DNA of 64,000 nt from Amyelois transitella (taxonomy: Eukaryota > Arthropoda > Insecta > Lepidoptera > Pyralidae): NCBI RefSeq assembly GCF_032362555.1, contig NC_083509.1, positions 1,426,001-1,490,000 on the forward strand, in the 5' to 3' direction. The stretch's first letter is position 1. The number at the start of each line of letters is the position of its first letter. Of the stretch, positions 1 through 10,800 are shown one piece after another. Position numbers and translations under genes: made by a program. Under the pieces are notes generated by a model. The model made no database searches. It was not told where the DNA came from and saw only the letters and a program-made list of their open reading frames with translations.

Positions 1-28
1 TATTTTTTTATTATTGACGATATGACGG

Positions 29-290
29 CCTTTGTGGCGCAGCGGTAATACGCTTGTCTGTGACATCGGAGGCCCCGGGTTCGAATCCCGGCCAGGGCAT
101 GATGAGAAACGAACTTTCTCCGACTGGTCTGGGTCTTGGATGTTTATCTATACAAGTAGGTATTTATTACAAAATATAGTATCGTTGAGTTAGCATCTCG
201 TAACACAAGTTTCAAACTTACTTCGAGGCTAACTCAATCTGTGTAATTTGTCCCGTATATATTTATTTATTTATTATTATTTGTAATAAA
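29..290 (+). mobile_element. R2 tRNA-derived SINE, near full length
   Basis: The first ~73 bases look like a tRNA, with a box A (TGGCGCAGCGG) and box B (GGTTCGAATCC). A SINE body follows that recurs in the window (4871-5107, 16740-16994, 27257-27511, 49010-49240). The copy ends in a TATTTATTTATT-type tail. The internal RNA polymerase III promoter boxes are still readable, but transcription is only inferred. It lies in the intron before the terminal exon at 313-401. Confidence 0.85.
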
Positions 291-312
291 AGAACTCATG
301 TTCATATACCAG

Positions 313-401
313 GCGGTCTCCCGCTGTGCCCGCGGAACAACAACGCGGTGAGCTTCGTGCTGCGGCCGGCGCCGCACGGCATCGACGTTAATAAAGGCTG
401 A
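313..401 (+). CDS. Terminal exon of an unrecognised gene (3' partial)
   Basis: An acceptor (ATATACCAG) at 312 opens a GC-rich reading frame (GLPLCPRNNNAVSFVLRPAP, then HGIDVNKG) that ends at TGA 399-401. The composition is far richer in GC than the surroundings, which suggests a real coding exon; the first two bases complete a codon from an upstream exon outside the window or beyond the SINE at 29-290. I do not recognise the protein. Oddly, an AATAAA lies at 390-395, before the stop codon. A diverged second copy lies at 1273-1385. It could also be a repeat-borne fragment, but the repeat is not seen elsewhere in the window. Confidence 0.5.
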
Positions 402-1057
402 TGGACATGTTTGAACGTGTTTTATTGTCTCTCCCTATACTCATAATTATAAACCTCCAGAATAACAATGCAGGGTGACTTTTAATTAAACTGAATAAAT
501 TTAACTGTTAAGTTTACTCATCTAAAGTATATTAACAAAAAGTTAAAAGAAAATTATCGGTTCATATTTCAGAAAGTACGAAAAAAATTAAAGTATCAAA
601 ATCCACGATCCTAAATACGTCATATCACCCCGGCCGGCGGAAAAGCGACGCGTAATTCAGAGGTCAACGACACAATTCATTCAGCTGACCGATCTCGACA
701 ACTCTGTACTTTACTTGATCTTGATACTAGAAAAATAATTTATTTTTCAGACATTTATTTACATGTTTAGTTTTAATTTCTTTTTGTAGTAATGGTCTTT
801 ATTAAAGCGTGTTACGTTGTATTTGAGGGTTTTTTAAATTTGAAAATGATGACGTTTAATTTAAATAAAAATAGGCTCAAACGGCTCAGAAGCATGGGTA
901 TAGTCTATGTTTAAAAGGATGCAGTTGTTTTAAATGTCACCCTGTATATTCCAGGCAGTTACTGCAACAACTTATCTGCTTAATCCATCTAAACTGTTAG
1001 ATAATGCTATTAGCATTAAGTCCGCCTTTTGTACTTTACACATTGTAATTGTTACAA

Positions 1058-1257
1058 TCCTACTAATATTATAAATGCGAAAAGTTGTATGTCAGGATGG
1101 CAGTATGGATGTTTGTTACTCTTTCACGCAAAAACTACTGAACCGATTACGATGAAATCAGGGTAGCTGAAGACGCAGAATAACAAATAGGCTACTTTTT
1201 GTCCCGGAGTTCCCGCGGGAATGATTCGACGCGGACGAAGTCGCGGGCGGCCTCTAG
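1058..1257 (+). mobile_element. Helitron-like non-autonomous element
   Basis: It starts with TC (TCCTACTAATATTATAAATG) and ends with a short GC hairpin (GCGGACGAAGTCGCGGGC) followed by CTAG and then T. This is the standard Helitron end layout: 5' TC, 3' hairpin plus CTAG, and no target duplication. No Rep/helicase is present. It lies right beside the second copy of the terminal exon at 1273. Confidence 0.7.
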
Positions 1258-1272
1258 TCAAGAATAAATAAA

Positions 1273-1385
1273 TAAACAACGCGGTGAGCTTCGTGTTGCG
1301 GCCGGCGCCCAACGGCATCGACATCAATAAAGGCCGATGGACATGTTGGAACGTGTTTTATTCTATCTCGCTATCCTCATTATTA
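1273..1385 (+). pseudogene. Decayed second copy of the 313-401 terminal exon and its 3' flank
   Basis: This stretch matches 342-444, including GCGGTGAGCTTCGTG, GGCATCGAC, AATAAAGGC and the following ATGGACATGTT and CGTGTTTTATT. The stop codon TGA has become CGA and the 5' part of the exon with its acceptor is missing. The copy starts 15 bases after a Helitron-like element. I infer a tandem duplication that later decayed. A separate live terminal exon used by alternative splicing is less likely because no acceptor adjoins it. Confidence 0.6.
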
Positions 1386-1467
1386 AATACTATCCCGATA
1401 ACCATTTCAATGGAAAGGAAGTTCGGATCCGCCCATGGAAGTAACTCAAACTAACCATTGAAAAGAC

Positions 1468-1712
1468 ATACACACATATAAAAACGTCTATATCCCTTGC
1501 GGGGTAGACAGAGCCAACAATCTTGAAAAGACTGATAGGCCACGTTCAGGTGTTTAACAACGCAATAATAGAATTGAGATTCAAATAGTGACAGGTTGCT
1601 ATCCCATCACCTAAAAGAAGAATCTCAAGTGTATAAGCCTATACTTACCTTAGTCGCCTTTTACGACATCAATGGAAAAGAAATGGAGTGCCGAGAACCA
1701 CACGGCGCAACG
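1468..1712 (-). mobile_element. R1 repeat copy
   Basis: It carries the R1 marks: CTATATCCCTTGCGGGGTAG, CAATCTTGAAAAGACTGATA, a TACGACATC block and the AACCACACGGCGC end. The orientation is reversed, so the TATG-type tail would be at the left. It lies directly downstream of the PWP2 stop codon, so it may form part of the 3' UTR. Confidence 0.75.
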
Positions 1713-1810
1713 AACGAGAACGAACGAAACGATTTAAAAATTAAAATCAAAACACTAGTTTCGTATAAAAAATTAATTTACTTCTTAATCACTATTAACA
1801 TTTAAACAAC

Positions 1811-4800
1811 TTAATCTGTATCGGACCCCGTCCCGCGGCCACTAGATTCATTATCGCTGGTATCCATGGGTTCCAACTCCTGTTTGGGTACCATATCTCC
1901 GACCGACTTTATACATTTGATTGTGTATTTGTTGAAATCACATCTGTAACAAAATTATTAAATCAATTGATTTTTTTCTAATAGGTACTCAAATATAAAA
2001 ATTACACAGTGAAGGCTACAATACAATAACATAATAATAGTCATACTTTTTCATTACCAATATTGGCCTTTCACTCTTTTCAAGACTGTTGGCTCTGTCC
2101 ACCCCGCAATATAATAATATATAGACGTGATTATATGTATGTATGTAAAATATACTGATAGCAAATACATAAATAATTCAATAATTTCAATAATTAATAA
2201 TATAAGTGTGGTTCCCGGCACCAAATGAATAGAACCCACTCTATTTGAATCTCGATTCCATCATTGAGCCATACAGCTAGAGCGTAGCCTGTCTTTTCTA
2301 GACTGTTGGCTCTGTCTACCCCGCAAAGTATATAGACGCGATTAGATATATGTAAGTAATCTGTATCATTAGATATAATACTATACGTCACGTATTTATT
2401 CGTATAAGGAAGGATAATATACGAATTACCAAGTAAATTGTAGCGTACATATAAAAAATGTTAAAATCTTAACACCATTATGCAATATGAATTAAAGGTC
2501 GATGTCTCAGCGTTATCAAGATGGATCGTCTGACTGCTGATAATATTACTGATACTGTATTAAGGTCAAGTGTAGTCACGTGTGCTCGAATCTCGGATTT
2601 TTAGGAAGAATATTAAATTTTTTGTTCATAATTTTTAACATAGTTGAATTAAAACATTACATACTTATAATCACGTCTTAATCCCGAACGGGGAAGGCAG
2701 GGCCAACTGTGACGGACAAACAATATACTCGTAGCTGCATTCAACTGTATAGCTAAACGATGGATTTGAGATTCAAATAGAGACAGTTTACCAACCCAAC
2801 GCCTAAAAGAATCATCCCAAGTTTATTCGCCTATCCCTTAGTCGCATTTTACGACATCCATGGGAAAGAAATGAAGAGTGGTCCTATAATAAAGTGTCGG
2901 GAACCACACGACATTAATTAATGAAAATAGAATACAGACAGAGCTTACAGTCCCGAAAAGACCGAAGGGCTATCATGCACCTCTATGACTTAACTAGACA
3001 ACGCCCGCGCTTAAAAGAAAAATCCTAAGTTTATAATATAAGGCTTTTCCCTTGATTGACATAAAATCTGCACGGAAGAAGAAGCAGCCGGCACACACGC
3101 TATGTTTTTTCTTCATTACCAGTACAGCATTAAAGAATTATAGAAATCTCAATCGTTAAAAAAAAATATATACAATACCACTCACATCTTACTAAATTAG
3201 GATTATGTAACCGTTAGCTCTCTCTCAGATGCCAATAGTACACTTGGCGGGAATTTCCCTCGACTTCCAGGAATATGGCGGCTGTCCTCAATTATCTCTT
3301 TCTTAATAAAATACAATAACAAAATACCACTTAGGTACATCTTACTCAGTTGCGAATATTTTACCGTTAGCACTTTCTCAGCAGCCAATAGTACACTTGG
3401 CGGGAATTATCCACATTTTCCAGTAACTACTGCTCGAACCCACAACAGTGGATGATCAAGATGGCCGCGCTCCTAAATCATGTCTGTCTTAATAATAAAA
3501 AGAAATAACAAAACAATACTCACATCTTACTCAATTGCGAATATTTAACCGTTAGCACTTTCTCAGCGGCCAATAGTACACATGGCGGGAATTTGCCTCG
3601 TTTTCCCGAAATTATCGCTCGCACCCACAACAGTAGATGTTCAAGATGGCGGATATCCTCAATCTTAATAATAAAAAAAAACAAAATAATACTCACATCT
3701 TACTCAATTGCGAATATTTAACCGTTAGCACTTTCTCAGCAGCCAATAGTACACTTGGCGGGAATTTGCCTCGTTTTCCGGAAATGATCGCTCGCACCCA
3801 CAACAGTAGATGTTCAAGATGGCGGCTGTCCTCAATCTTAATAATAAAAAAAAAACAAAATCATACTCACATCTTACTCAATTGCGAATATTTAACCGTT
3901 AGCACTTTCTCAGCAGCCAATAGTACACTTGGCGGGAATTTGCCTCGTTTTCCGGAAATTATCGCTCGCATCCACAACAGTAGATGTTCAAGATGGCGGC
4001 TGTCCTCCAGCAAGCGAGCGAGCGTGTTGAGCAAACGATCAGCGTAGTCCGCGTCCAGACTCGAAACTGTTAGGTCGACTGAAAAGAATATAATTTTTTA
4101 ACTCACTCTTTACCCCAGACATTAAGGTAGATAAAGTTAAATAATCTTGAAATGTTCTTTAATAAAAGAAATGTAGTTATTATTAATACATATATAAGAG
4201 TATGTATTACAAAAACAATAAGCAATATATGTAGTAGACCAAAGCGTACCGATTATGTTTATGGTCTAGTACTCGTATAAAAGCATGCCTGTTAGCAAAA
4301 AGATGATCTCATTTATCACATCCTTATAATTTGATTGTATACTTTCTTTATTCATTTATCTTATTATTTTATTAGTGGTGCCGTGTGGTTCCCGGCACCA
4401 ATACAAAAAAGAATAGGACCACCCCATCTCTTTTCCATGGATGTCGTAAAAGTCGACTTAGGGATAGGCTTACAAACTTGGGATTCTTTTTTAGGCGATA
4501 CGCCAGCAACCTGTCACTATTTGAAATCAATTCTACCACTAAGCCAAATAGCTGAACGTGGCCATTCAGTTAGTTTTCAAGACTATTGGCTCTGTCTACC
4601 CCGCAAAGGATATAGACGTGACCATATGTATGTATGTATGTTTCATCAGTGTCGTTTTAAATACTCACTATCCCCCGGCGGCGTAGACTCCACACACTGC
4701 TGTATGATTGTCTGTTCGTTCAGCTGTAACGCCGCAACCAACGCTCTACCCCAATTCTGTTGTATCAGCAGTTGTCTTACTGCGTGCGGCGTTGAACCTT

Positions 4801-7800
4801 CTTCTAAACGATATGGCCTGTAATTTTCATTATTTTAATTATTATGAGCTAAATATATAAATATAAATAATATAAATATATACGGGACAAATAACACAGA
4901 TTGAGTTAGCCTCGAAGTAAGTTCGAGACTTGTGTTACGTGATACTAATTCAACGATACTATATTTTATAATAAATACTTATATAGATAAACATCCAATA
5001 CCCAGGCCAATCAGAAAAAGTTCGTTTCTCAACATGCCCTGGCCGGGATTCGAACCCGGGACCTCCGGTGTCCCAGACAAGCGTACTACCGCTGCGCCAC
5101 AGAGGCCATCAAATAAGCCTAAACATACCTGAATATAACTTAGATGCCATCTTGTTAACTACCAGGCACTTTTTCATATTGGTGCCGGAAACCACACAAA
5201 ATAATAGGACCACTCCATCTCTTTCCCATGGATTTCGTAAAAGGCGACTACAATAAAGGCTTAGGAAACTTGGAATTCTTCATCTAGGCGATGGGCTAGC
5301 AACCTGTCACTATTTGAATCTCAATTCTATCATTAAGCCAAACAGCTGAACATGGCCTATCAGTCATTTTAAGACTGTTAGTTCTGTCTACACCGCAAAG
5401 GATATAGACGTGACTATATGCATAAATCTCACAAAGAAGGTAATATTGACTAGTTAAATGTAAATGTACATACCTGAAAGTGCCATCTATACCAGCATTT
5501 TGACTATACAGTAACAATCCCTCGGTTCCCGCTACGGCAAAACTCTCGCCCGTCGGGGAGAATCTTATGCAGTACACGCGTACCTGCAAACAGATTTTAT
5601 CACTACTATATAATACTAGTACTATATAATATTGTTATAATTTACTAGCTGTGCCCGCGACTTCGTCCGCGTGGATTAGTTATTTTGGGCATCATTGAAG
5701 CCCTCAAGGATGAATAATTTTCCCCGGGTTTCTTTCACATTTTCCATTATTTCTTCGCTCCTAATAGTTGCAGCGTTATGTTATATAGCCTAAAGCCTTC
5801 CTCGATAAATGATCTATTCAACTCAAAAATAATTTTTCAATTCGAACCAGTAGTTTCTGAGATTACTGCGTTCGAACAAACAAAAAAATTCTTCAGCTTT
5901 ATAATATTAGTATAGATTACTATAGATAAATAGTATATGTATAGATTAGGACCACTCTCTCACTCTCGCCATGGATGTAATAAAAGGCGACTAAGGGATA
6001 GGCTTGTAAACTTGGGATTCCTCTTTAGGCAATGGGCTAGCAATCAGACACTAATTCGAAGTTTTGTACATTAGTTTAAATACTAACCGATGCTCTAACA
6101 CTGAGGAAAAACATCGTAAGGAAACCTGCACATTCAGGCAACTGGATGTGTAACCATGGTCGATCCAATCCTGCAAAGGTTGCTGAGGTCAGACGGGAGT
6201 CGCTACGTGTGAAAACCTGACTCACCAAATCCACAAGATCCATGGTCGAAGGCATACCCCGGGCTCCTCTCCAGAGTGGTGAGGATGCGACCGGGACTAA
6301 ACCCGGTAGGAAGAAGACAGTGATATATCATGCTCACCTCCGGCTTGATCTGCCGGTCGGCCGCGTCCCCGCGCCGCACGCCGGGCAGGCGCAGGCGCAC
6401 GTCGCCGCCCTCCAGCTCCGTGCGCTCCTCTATCAGCGCCATGTTGCCGAATTCGGTTAGCAGGCGACGATTTGTGAAGTCCTGAAATTAATCAAATCGT
6501 TATGAGTACTTGCTTAGGATTTTTTTTTTAAATAAAAAAAATAAAAATATATTTATTGCCAAAAACATTTACATACCGCTGTTACAAACATAACTAATTA
6601 TCAAGTTTTGATATAAACAATCTTATAATAATAGCACTCATTGAATACTTACATTAACTATGTATACAAACAATGTACGCTAACAGAAGCTTATAAAAAT
6701 ATATTTGTTTTTAACATGACCTAGAATAATGTTGAGGGTAGAAGCAATGAGTTTGGTAACAGCAGATATCGACGGCTACTCCCCGCACTAGTAAAAACTG
6801 TTTTTTATTTTAGGTATACTTAAGCATTGTGTTGGCAATATTTTCTCAGATTAAGCTTTCAAGATTAGTTGTAAACACAAGTCGCGCCGATGGGCACCCG
6901 CTATTTGATACAGGTAAACTTGCTTGAGTTAAAATTAAATAACAAAAAAGCATATATACATATCATCACGTCAATATCCCTTGATACATAAAACATACAC
7001 ATCTATATCGCTTACGGGGTAAACAGATTCAATAGTCTCGAAAAGACTGAATAGACTACATCCAACTGTTTGGCTTAAAGAAAAAAGCTTTCTATCTTCT
7101 TTGGTGATAACTAGCTGTGCCCGCGACTTCGTCCACGTGGAACAGTTATTTTGAGCATCATAGAAGCCCTCAAGGATGAATAATTTTCCGCGTTTTTTTT
7201 TTCACATTTTCCATTATTTCTTTGCTTCTTATAGTTGCAGCGTGATGTAATATGGCCTAAAGCCTTCCACGATAAATGTCTATTTAACGCAAAAAGAATT
7301 CTTCTATTCGAACCAGCAGTTCCTGAGATTGGCGCGTTCAAACAAACAAACAAACTCTTCAGCTTTATAATATTAATATAGATATATAGTTAACCTAAAT
7401 AAAATATAAACTCACATTAACAGCATCCAAAGACCTATTCTGCGTGATGACGAACTTCTTGATCAATATAGATTCTCTCACGCTGTAGAGACACACGTTC
7501 TTAGAGTTGCCGCCGCCCAATATGCAAGTACCGTCGGCCGAGTAACATATAGTCGTGAACGCTCTGAAACCGAGTTATAATTACATACATACATGTGGTC
7601 ACGTCTATATCCCTTGCGGGGTAGACAGAGCTAACAGGCTTGAAAAGCCTGTTCACGTTCAGCTGTTTGGCTTAATGATAGAATTGAGATTCAAATACTG
7701 ATAGGTTGCTTGCCCATCGCCTAAGAAAGAATCCCAAGATTGTAAGCCTATCCTTAAGTCGCCTTTAACGACATCCATGGGAAAGAGATGGAGTGGTCCT

Positions 7801-10800
7801 ATTATTTTTTGTATTGGTACCGGGAACCACACGGTACACACAGTTATAATTCCTTAAAAAATACATACATACATACATCAGAGCGTCCGTGTTCGAATCG
7901 GTAAGGAGTCCTGTTAAAATGCGTCGTGACGCAAAAAAGCACGTGTCGAATCATGTACCAATGACTATTTTCAAAGTTATGTATGTTAGTTATGACCAGA
8001 GATCGGAATAGGTAGATTGATTTTATGTACTTGCATCATGAATTACTATAAAAAAGCATAACATGGATAAGCCTCTTTTCCGGGATTCCATTTCAGTACT
8101 TACACTTACAGTAAACTACATTGTCCACGGGTAACATAGGACTACAATTTACGTGAACGAAGTCGGAGGAAAACAGCTACCACTAATATATTCTTCATCC
8201 CACTTGTAAAAATTCCGGAAAAAAATCTTAATAATTTACAAATCCCGCAATCCCGGACGGAGGCATGTCCATATTAATATATACGTTTCAGTTCATTGAC
8301 CCCAATTCAATGTACCTATTCCGATCTCTGGTTATAACCGATGGTCTGACGGTGAGGGAAAACATCGTGAGGAAACTTGCACATTCAGGTAAGTGGATGT
8401 GCAACCATGATCGATCCAATACGGGTTAGGTTCCCCTGCAAAGGTTGCGGAGGTCAGACGGGAATCGCTTCATGTAAAAACCTGACTCACCCAATCCACC
8501 CGAGTTCCTCTCCAGATTGGTGAGGAGCAAAAAGGTCTAAAGCCAGGAGAAAGAATACATACATAGCCGATAACATAGCGGGGTAGACAGAGCCAACAGT
8601 CCTGAAAAGACTGATAGGCCACGTTCAGCTGTTTTGGTTTTTAGATAGAATTAAATTGAGATTCAAATAGTGTCAGGTTGCTAGCTCATCGCTGGTATGT
8701 GACACCGGAGGTCCCGGTTCGAAACCCGGCCAGGGCATGATGAGAAAATATTTTTTTCTGATTGGCCTGGGTCTTAGATGTTTATCTATATAAGTATTTA
8801 TTATAAAATATAGTATCGTTGAGTTAGTATCTCGTAACACAAGTCTCGAACTTACTTCGAAGCTAACTCAATCTGTGTAATTTGTCCCGTATATATTTAT
8901 ATTTATTTATTTTTATTTAATTAAGTGCCGTGTGGTTCCCGGCACCAAAACAAAAAAGAATATTCAATTCAATCAATCATTAAGCCAAATCCTCAATTCT
9001 ATCATTAAGCCAAATAGCTGAACGTGGCCATTCAGTGTTCAAGACAAACTAGGCTCTGTCTTACCCGCAAGGGACATAGACGTGACCATATGTATGTATG
9101 TACTTAATGAAAATAATATAAGCTCCAAATCACTACACTCGGCGGTTTCGGCTGCACAAAGTTTCAGTTTCTTCTTTTTACAGACAGACAGACAGACAGA
9201 CAGACAGAAGAGAAGAACTACTCACTTGGTGTTAAGCAACTTCTTAGCCGAAACTAGATCGGTATCCGCCTTCCCGGACCCCAAATCGTTGCGGCCCTCA
9301 ATACTGGACGTTTGCTCACAAGTCGTCGTGTTGAAGAAACTTATGTTGCCGTCCAACGTCGATACCGCTATCTGAAAGAGATTGGACAGATTGAGAACCG
9401 CTTTTTCAAAATAGGGGGTTAAATTGAAAATGTCGCCGTGTGGTTTCAGCGACGTTCAGCTATTTGGCTTTAAGATAGAATCGAGATTCAAATATTGACA
9501 GGTTGCTAGCAAATCGCCTAACAAAGAATCCCAAGTTTGTAAATCCCTTAGTCGCCTTTTACGACATCCATGTTAAAGAGATGGAGTGGTCCTATTCTTT
9601 TTTGTATTTGTGGTGGTGGAATACAGGTTTTTCGCAAAATTATTTATCCTTCTTCACACTCTTATATACACGTGATACATCTTATATACACGTGATATTT
9701 CAAAAAGATTAATTCAGTTTAAAACGGCAACAAATGAATAAACACACTTTCGCATTTTTACATATTAGATGCCGCATAATTTAAATAATAGTTGGCATAA
9801 TATGTAGATGTATTCATAAGAAATTTACCTCTTCCCCGTCCGGTCTGAATACGACTTGGAGACCGTCCGAATTCAGCTGAATGGTCTCGCATTCCGCACT
9901 ATTCTCTATGCAGTTCCACAGCTTCACAGTTTTGTCCCAACTGCAAGACACGAGGCGGGAGCTTGCCAGTGTCGGACTGAACGAGACGCAAGACACGGGG
10001 GCTTCGTGGCCGCCTAGTACCTGAAAAGAGAATACATACATACATATTGTCACGTCTATATCCCTTGCGGGGTAGACAGAGCCAACAGTCTTGAAAAGAC
10101 TGAATGGCCACGTTCAGCTGTTTGGCTTAATGGTAGAATTGAGATTCAAATAGTGATAGGTTGCTAGCCCATCGCCTAGAAAAGAATCCCAAGTTTGTAA
10201 GCCTATCCCTTATTCGCCTTTTACGACAACTGAAAAGAGTCTGAAGAGAAGAAAATAAAAAATGCATTTTGTTGTTATGTTAACACTAGCTTTTAACCGC
10301 AGCTTCGTTCGCGTGAATTTAGCGGCATTTGCAAAAAGCGACGAATTTGGCGTACGTACAAAATCAGCGCCATTTACACATTGGCCTATCACTTCCCCGC
10401 TATATACTATTTTATTTTTTTTTAATTTTAAATAAATTATCGGTTTTTTAATGTTTTTAATATCGACGGCTGGAATCTCTTCCCAAGCCATGTCTAGCCT
10501 ATCAGTCTCTTTAAGACTGTTGGCTCTGTCTACCCCGCAAGGGATATAGACGTGACTATATGAATGAATGAGTGAATGAATGAATGAGAGAGTGAATGAA
10601 CGAGTGAATGAATGAGTGAGTGAGTGAATGAACGAGAGAATGGATGAGTGAATAAATGAGTGAATCATTGAGTGAAAGGATGAATCAATGAATTAGGCAA
10701 TGAATGAGGGAATAAGTGAAAGAATCGAGTTAATGAATGAGTAAATGAATGAGCGAATTAATTAGTAAAAGAATGATGAACGAACGAACGAACGAACGAA

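Larger units (their letters stand above)
402..1810. other. Interval between the 5' partial gene and PWP2
   Basis: No further gene is visible here. It holds the 3' flank of the partial gene, a Helitron-like element (1058-1257), a decayed copy of the terminal exon (1273-1385) and an R1 copy (1468-1712). The fragment around 1005-1045 (GCATTAAGTCCGCCTTTTGT) matches the tail type of a retroelement family also seen at 31657-31865 and 43850-43998. The 3' UTR of PWP2 must lie just below 1811. Confidence 0.5.

Noticed and set aside
29-101. A functional tRNA gene
   Set aside because: Box A and box B are present, but the acceptor stem pairs poorly and the same unit with the same ~150-base body recurs in several places, so it is a SINE head.
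3190-4010. CRISPR-like or satellite array
   Set aside because: The units are 173-174 bases and derive from a coding exon; spacers are nearly identical T-runs.
3871-4010. Mutually exclusive alternative exons for PWP2
   Set aside because: Copies are 140 bases long (not a multiple of three); joined in place of or after exon 19 they shift the frame to an early stop, and the 33-34-base spacers are too short for ordinary introns.
3637-4047. A 136-codon plus-strand ORF with internal protein repeats
   Set aside because: It is the antisense of the PWP2 exon-19 copies; the conserved reading is on the minus strand.
6203-6460. Overlapping ORFs on both strands
   Set aside because: The minus-strand one is PWP2 exon 16 read past its donor into an intron repeat; the plus one is its shadow.
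10210-10668. A 152-codon minus-strand ORF (IHSFIHSSILSF-type)
   Set aside because: It is a translation of the GAAT/GAGT tetranucleotide array and an R1 tail.
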